This document shows positions 8,101 to 12,591 of a stretch of DNA of 13,200 nt, in pieces. The DNA comes from JAFCBV01 sp965370715. Lineage in GTDB: Archaea > EX4484-52 > B79-G9. The notes under the pieces are model-generated. The model was not told where the DNA came from. It did no database searches and saw nothing but the letters and a program-made list of their open reading frames with translations. How positions within the stretch are numbered: position 1 is the stretch's first letter; every line of letters starts with the position of its first letter. Made by a program: the position numbers and the translations under genes. The stretch lies in assembly GCA_965370715.1 (NCBI GenBank), contig CBDUVQ010000018.1, positions 1 to 13,200 of the forward strand, written 5' to 3'.

Positions 8101-8394
8101 GCAACGTTTCAGAGGATAATGACCGGGGATCAAGACAAGATATACAACATACGAAGCGAGGCAAAGCGCATTGAGGAAGAGCTAAGCCTTATGAGGCGAT
8201 TCAAGCTCAATGAAATTCAAAAAATAAAAGATGACTGGAAGATCCGGGCGCGCGAAGTTGAGAAGGCAAAAGCAATAGAGGGAATAAAAAGAGGCACTCT
8301 CACAGAAAGGGAAGTGCAGGCATTTGACAGAAAGAAGCCAAACATATTTAGGCGCATACAGCAAAAAATACTCAGCATCTTCAAAAGGAATTAA
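2131..8394 (+). CDS. Giant N-glycosylated-type surface protein with one membrane span and cytoplasmic helical tail
   Basis: A 2087-residue type I membrane protein. Signal peptide about 1-22. Cys-rich N-terminal domain about 23-190 with eight cysteines. Three tandem repeats of about 210 residues (308-519, 520-730, 731-934), each with an Ig-like half opening near N-[IV]-T and a second half with the motif ANITGNAT or its variants. A further Ig-like domain (about 934-1040) has a paralogue at about 1288-1397. Between them lies a discoidin (F5/8-type)-like segment (about 1100-1237; ALAVDNNTYTAW, IVINLSQPYTIDAIEI, EVRIYP). More beta domains run to about 1700, then a P5G7 linker (1706-1717), another Ig-like domain (about 1742-1842), a helical stalk (about 1846-1927), a membrane span (about 1932-1955) and a charged, mostly helical tail of 132 residues. 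N-x-S/T sequons are very dense: 15 in repeat 1 and 16 in repeat 2 by my count. The role is probably S-layer-like, adhesive or receptor-like. The next gene is an ATPase 11 bases away, so the tail may have a cytoplasmic partner. Confidence 0.85.
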   Translation: MRQKRALAVVVLLFSLIVFALSGISVSWLEPPYYSEQRTCSETWDVSSCGFGGLESDFDDSFDLAGTCNGSQVGGIGRQHVKDIYLNQTYALFGQTLSVTCEFYQYWWTNSYRDEQYVFYYNGSAWVKIAEWHAESYECGAQGYCFFSKTATFTVNASEGMQVVRCILDYEGSPDTCADENPPKAYFYYDNDDVNFTAVKPLLNTTSFELSVSDGSNVHRSQNLTAHVQWNKVINESQIVHTGRVISAEDVPLPYTGNWTNYTLVLSNTTEFNHTGAITVAWINAADNYNQWNQLNDNKYFYLWSSANITSAELSRNITYNMNNTVNFSCTVFDNYTGLPVVGYNVDFFRNGIFFDDEITDSTGMAEIESGTGSATPHENWTYTCNITNMPSLFYNSSFEQSAILQIVDLGVSIYPIAGAAMGSNITLTANITGNATLIEGVYGEVAYYNATAGHNEYEEVIMYPVNTYSHTNTEYAGNYTTKLPGEHNATVNASAEQLGSDSQRTAWDMISFSVGGGANVTNISLSEGTIYNGTSTKISCRVANNESDAPIFGYSVSFFNSTSYLGSGNTNSTGWANITYIDSTQSPPKAETLKCNITAQLGYNVTYPERSAALQIINLGVSIAPIENTGFGSSVTITANITGNATQITEAKANISYYNYTLGQYGWEEVSLSAINTHSYINTEYFANYTPKTAGVHNVTVEAQAEIHPEELEPRVARNTTYFEIGGWANITNISLSDNIIYNGTSTLMFCRVANNYSAEPINDYNVSFFNSTHYLGMGQTNSTGWANITYNDFTETPPAIETLKCNITGMPELFYNASSEMNTTLDIVDLHVNLEPIANADFGDNITVSFNVTGNASLIDPVVASVRYYNYSLNDYTSDIVALTSIITHSPTNTGYSGIYAVVQSGSHEAMVVVNADRTAENTTVFNVSYGTPSVSFTFPNFRVLANQSFNLNVTVTASGGDIVNPVLILNFTNDSMMNISAVETYTKNIIANITNGSYAQVSWNSTTNEVGLLRASINATTNDSTSLEYDTPYSVLLPITSVSLSETNITGIETFTVKIVGNTTNIMAANFTAEKPYSGGNEFFSGALIAVEEETTCVGIGAETGNVAIGANTSCSGGTCALAVDNNTYTAWLQNTQYKWIVINLSQPYTIDAIEIVWSGTETNTSIYYKRNYGVESGNIIWRPFNEFMYQDAPTNQNTTFAKAQTPFTTDTILINDSSSAPSGIQIYEVRIYPVLGSVDKCYIYEANYTSLNYSGTHLVSSNVTTQGNTGDISSNSSFFVEFGTPVITKATFEEYPKVSTSYLYGFDVYAEGGDLRDINATLSTFNGTIINFTTGENISQNISFIARSNTKSVSWNLTAGSLGDETTNISVFANSSSGLGGTGYKDANVTVIFADSEAPVIHWFSISQNKTNLHQSIMVTVNVSDNIQVRNVTAEVTAPEFSFNTTNSTDWKAEGLWTILINSDSINQTGNYSVKVHATDVGNNLSSSQNNTNFTTYDTYTISLSTNYSTYNRGENITFAIDDVNNNTVSGATWIVNETFANNTTTIFSGLADEYLYNFSSNKTSGAYTLNVFVNKSGNTGNYTNKSVSASASLELSFTYPSSASTFQKNTPFDPQPKLLVKNIRGEILDDLTNVSFSCPNAAELSLSYIADRNYTRSGSPLCASSASAGVSFYLSASASDTYNNTGTASLQLYTQADAALPPPPPGGGGGGGVSVETIVINETQNATIYIPPKIQAFNFSISISQIDVMQGKKETVIASVANTGDFDLTVQVRNSDTHLFIEYAEEFFLKKGEEIDIPIKIYANLSSPPAEEIVTMYLSGGGIGKNKMLKVTVLENPDLFTLSATLLEVALLEEKIAEYVAAGIDASGIQSKIDSAILHIALAEQAYLSGDADALSEAVASAQKEVTSVKNSIGFYDAKMFVEQNKYVLFGILIGLNVLLYFASIFLMPYMSLSRKLYALRRKEKILIDARKTSETQYFTRKINEATFQRIMTGDQDKIYNIRSEAKRIEEELSLMRRFKLNEIQKIKDDWKIRAREVEKAKAIEGIKRGTLTEREVQAFDRKKPNIFRRIQQKILSIFKRN
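3052..4932 (+). repeat. Three tandem ~630-bp coding repeats in the giant surface gene
   Basis: Units at 3052-3687, 3688-4320 and 4321-4932 (212, 211 and 204 codons). Units 2 and 3 share TIYNGTST/IIYNGTST, TNSTGWANITY and ETLKCNIT. Unit 1 is more diverged in its first half (DSTGMAEI, WTYTCNIT). Units 1 and 2 also share an identical 28-base stretch (3413-3440 and 4043-4070), exactly 630 bp apart. This indicates expansion by duplication with possible later gene conversion. Confidence 0.85.
7246..7268 (+). repeat. GC-rich hairpin at the Pro/Gly linker codons
   Basis: CCTCCGCC (7246-7253) and GGCGGAGG (7261-7268) form a perfect 8-bp stem with loop ACCCCCC. It arises because Pro codons (CCN) and Gly codons (GGN) are complementary. 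It sits between the large ectodomain and the membrane-proximal part and is the most GC-rich spot in an AT-rich gene. Confidence 0.7.
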
Positions 8395-8405
8395 ATGGTG
8401 ATTTT

Positions 8406-9122
8406 ATGGAGCGCATTGTAACAGGAATAGAAGGTCTTGACGAAAAAATGGAGGGCGGCCTTGTCGCAGGATCAATCAATCTTGTCGCAGGAAAAACAGG
8501 AACCGGAAAAACACAGTTTTCATCAAGTTTTATTTATGCAGGGGCGCTGAACAAAGAGCCCGGAGTCTACATCACAACAGAGGAGCGCGAGCAGGACATA
8601 AAAAACGATATATACAGTATGTTTGGCTGGGATTTGCAAAAGCTCGAGGATGCGCGCCTTCTCAAGTTTGCATCAATAAAGCCCATATTTCCTGACAAGC
8701 CAATTGCTGATGAAATCAACAGGGTTACGCGCGCGTATATCACGAACGTGTCAAGCACAGTGTCAAACACTATTCGGACTATCAAGGCAAAGCGCCTTGT
8801 CATTGATTCGATTTCTATTCTTGAGATGTTCATACAAGACCCATATCTTGCGCGCGTTGCGCTTATGGGGCTTACAGAGCATCTTCGCGCACTCGGTGTC
8901 ACAACAATTCTCCCAGGAGAGGTGTCAGAGACAAGCGAGGGCTTAAGCGGAAGCGGCATAATTGAATATCTTGTTGACACAGTAATCCGACTTGACTTTG
9001 TGCCTGTGTCAGAAGAATTCAAGCGCACAGTAACCATAAGAAAAATGCGAAGGACAAACCACTCTACATTGATACATCCATTTGAAATAACAAAAAAAGG
9101 GATCCGGATTGTCCAGCTATAA
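8406..9122 (+). CDS. KaiC/RAD55-family single-domain RecA-like ATPase
   Basis: A 238-residue cytoplasmic ATPase. It opens with the family pattern TGIEGLDEKMEGGLVAGS. Walker A is GKTGTGKT (residues 29-36), adjacent glutamates are in ITTEE (56-60), Walker B is RLVIDS (130-135, D134), and YLVDTVIRLD (188-197) and the final KKGIRI pattern are typical of archaeal KaiC-like proteins, a group that also includes GvpD and ArlH relatives. There is one ATPase domain, not the double domain of cyanobacterial KaiC. Such proteins usually form hexamers and act as ATP-dependent switches. The gene starts 11 bases after the giant surface gene with GGTGA four bases before the ATG and no separate promoter, so the two are almost certainly co-transcribed. 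Interaction with the receptor's cytoplasmic tail is inferred from this linkage only. Confidence 0.87.
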   Translation: MERIVTGIEGLDEKMEGGLVAGSINLVAGKTGTGKTQFSSSFIYAGALNKEPGVYITTEEREQDIKNDIYSMFGWDLQKLEDARLLKFASIKPIFPDKPIADEINRVTRAYITNVSSTVSNTIRTIKAKRLVIDSISILEMFIQDPYLARVALMGLTEHLRALGVTTILPGEVSETSEGLSGSGIIEYLVDTVIRLDFVPVSEEFKRTVTIRKMRRTNHSTLIHPFEITKKGIRIVQL

Positions 9123-9136
9123 TTGCACTGCCTTTT

Positions 9137-9166
9137 GAACAATTAATGCAAAAATAATGATTGTTC
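9137..9166 (+). repeat. Inverted repeat after the KaiC-like gene
   Basis: GAACAAT (9137-9143) and ATTGTTC (9160-9166) with a 16-nt AT-rich interior. It lies 15 bases past the stop of the ATPase gene. It has no U-tract, so it may be a transcript 3'-end hairpin or an operator for the promoter that follows at 9177. Confidence 0.45.
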
Positions 9167-9176
9167 TGGATTCACC

Positions 9177-9187
9177 TATATAATATA
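9177..9187 (+). promoter_or_regulatory. Putative TATA element upstream of the small ORF
   Basis: TATATAATATA. Its centre near 9182 predicts transcription start near 9208, which falls inside the longest version of the following ORF and just before a TTG codon at 9214. Confidence 0.45.
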
Positions 9188-9195
9188 GTCTTGGT

Positions 9196-9417
9196 TTGTA
9201 TCGGTTACAACCGTTGAAACTTGATTCGATACAGCGAAAAAAAAAGATATTGCCGACAAAGTTACTGGAGAAATCTATTCAAAAAATATTGAGCCGCCCG
9301 GATTTGCTGTATGCTATTGCAGAATATGTATTATTAGACCCAAGCAAGCAAAATATTGTTGAAGTCACGCTAAATGACAAGCTTAAAGAAATACAAAACA
9401 ATATTCATTTGCAATGA
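9196..9417 (+). CDS. Small unidentified protein (TTG start, uncertain)
   Basis: An open frame of 73 codons with no ATG. The longest form starts at TTG 9196. Given the TATA at 9177-9187, a start at TTG 9214 (67 residues) fits better with transcription near 9208. There is no Shine-Dalgarno site at either. The product is basic at its N-terminus (QRKKKI), then appears helical (LLEKSIQKILSRPDLLYAIAEY), with a short hydrophilic end (DKLKEIQ). I do not recognise a family. It may be a small regulator, a remnant of a longer gene, or a chance frame. It is followed by 109 bases leading into the regulated DUF4143 ATPase and is not clearly in an operon with anything. Confidence 0.35.
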   Translation: MYRLQPLKLDSIQRKKKILPTKLLEKSIQKILSRPDLLYAIAEYVLLDPSKQNIVEVTLNDKLKEIQNNIHLQ

Positions 9418-9442
9418 TTTTTCAAACAAACAATAGTGTTAT

Positions 9443-9492
9443 TGGTATTTGAATACCAGACTATTTATAACTCTCTTGGTATCCAAATACCG
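9443..9492 (+). promoter_or_regulatory. Two tandem palindromes (candidate operators) before the DUF4143 ATPase
   Basis: Site 1 TGGTATTTGAATACCA (9443-9458) has 7-bp perfect arms around TG. Site 2 TGGTATCCAAATACCG (9477-9492) has GGTAT/ATACC arms and matches site 1 at 12 of 16 positions. Site starts are 34 bp apart. Site 2 ends 4 bases before the TATA box, the usual place for a repressor or activator to act on TBP/TFB binding. A TATTTATAA sequence lies between the two sites. Confidence 0.6.
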
Positions 9493-9496
9493 AAAG

Positions 9497-9505
9497 CTTT
9501 ATAAA
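9497..9505 (+). promoter_or_regulatory. TATA box of the DUF4143 ATPase (leaderless)
   Basis: CTTTATAAA centred near 9501, about 26 bp before the ATG at 9527. This predicts a transcript beginning at or next to the start codon. No Shine-Dalgarno site is present, which agrees. Confidence 0.6.
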
Positions 9506-9526
9506 CCATAAAAACCCAATTTCTTT

Positions 9527-10906
9527 ATGGATATCTCAGAATTCACAATACAAAATGTCTGGTGGAAAGGAAAAAGCCACATCAATGAAGACCGGCACAT
9601 AAGCAGTTATCTGGATAAAAAATACAAATGGCGCCCTTCAAAAACCTTAACAGCAAGTGAGCTTGCACCGGGCAACATATACACATTAAGAGGTCCGCGG
9701 CAGATTGGAAAAACAACACACATAAAGCTAATTGTAAAGTCCTTGATTGAACAGGGAATTATAGAAAAAAACATATTTTATGCATCCTGTGACATGCTTA
9801 CAGACAACAAAGAACTTCTGTTGCTTGTACGTACGTATCTTGACTTTGCAGAAAAGACAACTGCAAAATATATATTTCTTGACGAAATTTCAGGTATCAA
9901 AGACTGGCAAAAAGCAATAAAATTTCTTGTAGATACGGGCGAACTTGAAAATGTTTGTCTGGTACTTACAGGATCGCACACCTTGGACATAAAATACGGA
10001 TTTGAACGGCTTCCGGGAAGAGTTGGCAAAAAAGGAAAAAACTACACACTTCTCCCATTAACATTCAGGGAATTTGTTGCTCTTTTGCATCCGGACATTA
10101 GCAAAAAAATTAGAACCGCAAAAAAATTTCAGGATATTAAAAGCATGGCAAAAATCGCAATGCCCTATGAAAAAGAACTAAAAGCACTTTTCAACAAATA
10201 TCTTATAGTTGGCGGTTTTCCTTTAGTTATAAACGAATACTGTACTGAAGGAAAAATACCGGACTACATATTTGAACTGTACGGCCAATGGGTCGTAGGC
10301 GATATCGTAAAATGGGGAAAACAAGAAAAAATATTAAAGCAGATATTGCGAACTGCATTAATCAAGCAGGGGACTGCTTTAAGCTGGGATTCCTTTTCAA
10401 AAGATGCAGAGATCAAAAGCCACAAAACAGTAAGCTCATATGTGGAAGACCTTGAAAACATGTTTGTCTTTTTTGTCCTGTATTTTATTGAACCAAACAA
10501 AAAAATTGCAGATTACAACAAAAATAAAAAAATCTATTTTTTTGACCCGTTCATACACCATATTTTTAACAGGCTCTTTTACCTCAAAGAATTTGAAATA
10601 AGTCCTGAGCTCATAGAATCTGTTGCAGTTATGCATTTTGCAAGATTCGCCCAAAAAAACGTTCCGGATGCAAAATTAGAGGATGTCGCATTTTATTATA
10701 AAAACAAAAAAGAGACAGATATTGTTTTGAAAATTTCCGAAAAACTTTGCGCAGTTGAAGTAAAATATCAAAACACCATAAAAACAGAAGATTTCGCATC
10801 ACTGCGCAAATTTGAAAACGGATTGCTTTTATCAAAAACACTGTTTGACCTTACAGGAAAATATCCATCCATACCAATACACATTGCTCTTGCTTTGATG
10901 GATTGA
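9527..10906 (+). CDS. AAA_14/DUF4143 (COG1373-type) ATPase
   Basis: A 459-residue protein of the usual length for archaeal and bacterial AAA_14-DUF4143 ATPases. Walker A is GPRQIGKTT (residues 56-64) and Walker B is YIFLDEI (115-121, D119/E120). A sensor-like TGSHTLD follows, then FERLPGR and LPLTFREF, which are characteristic of the family. The middle to C-terminal part carries the DUF4143 pattern (GDIVKWGKQEK, a winged-helix-like segment with SSYVEDLENM, then KIYFFDPFI). The end has D398, E411 and K413 (ETDIVLK ... AVEVKYQ), a D-(x)n-E-x-K arrangement like the PD-(D/E)XK nuclease fold, which in this family may be active or only structural. Cellular function is unknown for most members; they are patchily distributed and common in accessory DNA. 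The gene is monocistronic, with its own palindrome-flanked promoter and a possible terminator after it. Confidence 0.88.
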   Translation: MDISEFTIQNVWWKGKSHINEDRHISSYLDKKYKWRPSKTLTASELAPGNIYTLRGPRQIGKTTHIKLIVKSLIEQGIIEKNIFYASCDMLTDNKELLLLVRTYLDFAEKTTAKYIFLDEISGIKDWQKAIKFLVDTGELENVCLVLTGSHTLDIKYGFERLPGRVGKKGKNYTLLPLTFREFVALLHPDISKKIRTAKKFQDIKSMAKIAMPYEKELKALFNKYLIVGGFPLVINEYCTEGKIPDYIFELYGQWVVGDIVKWGKQEKILKQILRTALIKQGTALSWDSFSKDAEIKSHKTVSSYVEDLENMFVFFVLYFIEPNKKIADYNKNKKIYFFDPFIHHIFNRLFYLKEFEISPELIESVAVMHFARFAQKNVPDAKLEDVAFYYKNKKETDIVLKISEKLCAVEVKYQNTIKTEDFASLRKFENGLLLSKTLFDLTGKYPSIPIHIALALMD

Positions 10907-10964
10907 CCTACATACAGTGCTACCGGTTCTGTATTCAGTGAAAAAGAGCTTATCCTAAACTTAG

Positions 10965-10987
10965 GCATCCTTTTTAGGAGTGCTTTT
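10965..10987 (+). terminator. Possible terminator of the DUF4143 ATPase gene
   Basis: GCATCCT (10965-10971) can pair with AGGAGTGC (10976-10983) with one bulged base and a T-rich loop, followed by TTTT. It is weak as a hairpin, but the poly-T stretches alone could terminate archaeal RNA polymerase. An overlapping CCTAA-AC-TTAGG dyad (10954-10965) precedes it. Confidence 0.35.
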
Positions 10988-11049
10988 CATGTTCAGCTCA
11001 AACAGGGTCTATACAAGTTTCAGGCATGAGACCCATACAAATCCAAGAA

Positions 11050-11124
11050 TTATTTCTTTTTCCCGCATAATTGAATAAATTCGTCTTTTGTAAGCCCTGC
11101 CTGTTTCAGAATGGAATTGTAATA
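11050..11124 (-). pseudogene. Remnant of a HicA-like toxin C-terminus
   Basis: Reading the minus strand from 11124 to the stop at 11050 gives YYNSILKQAGLTKDEFIQL and then CGKKK. The segment SILKQAGLTKDEFIQL closely resembles the conserved end of HicA/YcfA-family mRNA interferases (pattern S-I-L-[RK]-x-A-G-[LI]-[ST]-x-[ED]-E-F). The frame is closed by a stop immediately upstream (11127-11125) and nothing HicA-like precedes it, so only about 24 codons survive. Recognition is by pattern, not by search. Confidence 0.4.
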
Positions 11125-11159
11125 TCAAAAGGGCTATAACGGCAGGGTACTGAGGGCAG

Positions 11160-11169
11160 ATATATAAAT
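11160..11169 (+). promoter_or_regulatory. TATA box of the BRO-N gene
   Basis: ATATATAAAT centred near 11164. Transcription should start near 11190, giving a 12-nt leader before the ATG at 11202; alternatively a leaderless TTG start exactly at 11190 would add four residues. Confidence 0.55.
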
Positions 11170-11201
11170 CAGGAAATATCCATAATAATTTGTGCTTCAA
11201 T

Positions 11202-12050
11202 ATGAAAAAAAATGCGTTGGTTGTGTTCAAAGGCAAGAATATACGAAGAGTGTGGCATGATGGAGAGTGGTACTTTTCTGTTGTTGATGTTGTTGAGGCT
11301 TTGACTGAAAGTTCCAATCCCAGAAATTATTGGAATATGCTTAAAAAAAGAGAGGCTGAAACATCAAATATTGAGTTGTACACATTTTGTGTACAACTGA
11401 AACTGGTGTCGGCAGATGATAAGAAATACGAAACAGACTGTGCGAATACTGAATCGATATTTAGAATTATCCAGTCAATCCCATCAAAAAAGGCAGAGCC
11501 ATTCAAGAGATGGCTTGCTAAAGTCGGTTATGAGCGAGTGCAGGAGATAGAAGATCCTGAATTAGCACAAAAAAGAATGAAAGAACTATACAGCGTAAAA
11601 GGATATTCTGATGAATGGATTGAAAAAAGAGTTAGGGGAATTGCAATAAGGCAGGAATTGACAGACGAATGGAACGGCAGAGGCATTCAAGAGCAAAAAG
11701 ACTTTGCAATTCTAACCAATGAGATTAGTAAGGCAACTTTTGGCAAGACTGTTGAGGAATATAAGCAGTTTAAAGGGTTGAAAAAGCATAATCTGAGAGA
11801 TCACATGGATGGCTTGGAACTTATATTTACTATGCTTGGCGAAGCCTCTACTACAAAAATAGCCAGAAGCACTGATGCGCAGGAATTTGATGAAAACAGG
11901 GCTGCTGCAAGAAAAGGCGGAAAGATTGCTGGCAATGCAAGAGCAGAGCTGGAATTTGAATCAAAGGAAAAAATAGTCACTCCTGACAATTACCTTGAAG
12001 TGCCTGAAAAAGTGAAGAGGTTGGGCACAAAAAGCAGAGAAAATCATTAA
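11202..12050 (+). CDS. BRO-N domain protein, phage antirepressor/DinD-like
   Basis: A 282-residue protein. Residues about 1-105 form a BRO-N (antirepressor) domain: ALVVFKGKNIRRVWHDGEWY, FSVVDVVEALT, then CANTESIFRIIQSIPS and KAEPFKRWLAKVGYER. The C-terminal part (ELYSVKGYSDEWIEKRVRGI, then FAILTNEISKATFGKTVEEY, KGLKKHNLRDHMDGLELIF, and AARKGGKIAGNARAELE) is the conserved tail shared with DNA-damage-inducible protein D-like members. These are DNA-binding proteins of phage and mobile-element origin, widespread across bacteria and archaea. Its high resemblance to the common consensus suggests recent horizontal acquisition. ATG 11202 was chosen over TTG 11190 because family members begin close to this point. 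No Shine-Dalgarno site is seen. Downstream, 136 bases separate it from the HEPN gene. A perfect inverted repeat lies inside its coding sequence. Confidence 0.88.
   Translation: MKKNALVVFKGKNIRRVWHDGEWYFSVVDVVEALTESSNPRNYWNMLKKREAETSNIELYTFCVQLKLVSADDKKYETDCANTESIFRIIQSIPSKKAEPFKRWLAKVGYERVQEIEDPELAQKRMKELYSVKGYSDEWIEKRVRGIAIRQELTDEWNGRGIQEQKDFAILTNEISKATFGKTVEEYKQFKGLKKHNLRDHMDGLELIFTMLGEASTTKIARSTDAQEFDENRAAARKGGKIAGNARAELEFESKEKIVTPDNYLEVPEKVKRLGTKSRENH
11374..11398 (+). repeat. Perfect 11-bp inverted repeat inside the BRO-N gene
   Basis: AGTTGTACACA (11374-11384), loop TTT, TGTGTACAACT (11388-11398). It encodes the ELYTFCVQL region of the BRO-N domain. Eleven perfect pairs with a 3-nt loop in coding DNA is unlikely by chance and could form a strong hairpin in DNA or mRNA, or a binding site for a dimeric regulator. 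Confidence 0.8.
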
Positions 12051-12113
12051 TATTCTTTTGAAGAAGGCATCCGGCATTATCCGAAATGCAGAAAGAAAAT
12101 ATTTATTGCGAAT

Positions 12114-12153
12114 TATGTAATATATTACAGAAAAGTATGTAATAGATTACATA
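12114..12153 (+). promoter_or_regulatory. Two tandem palindromic operators before the HEPN/nucleotidyltransferase pair
   Basis: Site 1 TATGTAATATATTACAGA (12114-12131) contains the perfect 14-bp palindrome TGTAATATATTACA. Site 2 TATGTAATAGATTACATA (12136-12153) has 8-bp perfect arms around AG. Starts are 22 bp apart, close to two helical turns, so two bound dimers would lie on the same DNA face. Site 2 ends three bases before the TATA box. Confidence 0.75.
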
Positions 12154-12156
12154 AAG

Positions 12157-12164
12157 TTTATATA
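12157..12164 (+). promoter_or_regulatory. TATA box of the HEPN gene (leaderless)
   Basis: TTTATATA, a consensus archaeal TATA box, centred 26 bp before the ATG at 12187. A leaderless transcript is predicted, and there is no Shine-Dalgarno site before the start. Confidence 0.7.
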
Positions 12165-12186
12165 CTTCTAAAACGCATTATCTGGT

Positions 12187-12591
12187 ATGACAAGTGTGGA
12201 AGAGCATAAAAAGACGCTGAAAGAACTGGAAGCAGACATTCTTGAAAAAATACGGCTGCATATTGTGTCCGAACGGCAAAGAATAATCGGCTTTGCAGCT
12301 TCGGAAGCCACAACAAATTGCTTTGCCATCCTTCTACACAAAAAAGAACTGATTTCTGCAGGATTTAATGTAAATCACAAATGGTTTGCATCTGTTGAAC
12401 GGGCAAAAAGCGCATTCTCTTTTGATTTTCCGCGCAAAAAAGAACTAATAGGGCTATTGGTTAGAGAAGAGGCTCTTAGAGATCGGCTATGCTACGGAAG
12501 AAGCAAATCACCATCCGAAGCAGAGGAGGCCATAAAGATATTTTTCGAAATAAAGAAAATAGTGATGGAAGAAACCGGTGAGAAAATATGA
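12187..12591 (+). CDS. HEPN-like all-helical protein paired with a nucleotidyltransferase
   Basis: A 134-residue, apparently all-helical protein. The C-terminal segment RDRLCYGRSKSPSEAEEAI (residues 98-116) fits the HEPN pattern R-[ND]-x3-H-G followed by an acidic helix, but the expected catalytic His of the R-x4-6-H motif is Tyr103 here. Earlier helices (VSERQRIIGFAASEATTNCFAIL) agree with the helical-bundle fold seen in HEPN proteins that precede nucleotidyltransferases. Its stop overlaps the start of that downstream gene (ATGA, 4 bases), indicating translational coupling and a likely complex. HEPN/MNT pairs are often toxin-antitoxin systems, with the HEPN protein as RNase and the nucleotidyltransferase as AMP-transferring antitoxin. 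The lost His suggests this one may not be an RNase and could be a substrate-binding partner instead. The double operator upstream implies tight control. Confidence 0.65.
   Translation: MTSVEEHKKTLKELEADILEKIRLHIVSERQRIIGFAASEATTNCFAILLHKKELISAGFNVNHKWFASVERAKSAFSFDFPRKKELIGLLVREEALRDRLCYGRSKSPSEAEEAIKIFFEIKKIVMEETGEKI

Noticed and set aside
8567..9142. Minus-strand 191-codon frame
   Set aside because: It is antisense to the KaiC-like ATPase, whose motifs are unambiguous.
11005..11034. GGGTCT/AGACCC inverted repeat
   Set aside because: Only 6-bp arms with an 18-nt loop; expected by chance at this length.
11009..11317. Minus-strand 102-codon frame across the BRO-N start
   Set aside because: It overlaps the conserved BRO-N domain antisense and lies in a different frame from the HicA-like remnant; no domain recognised.
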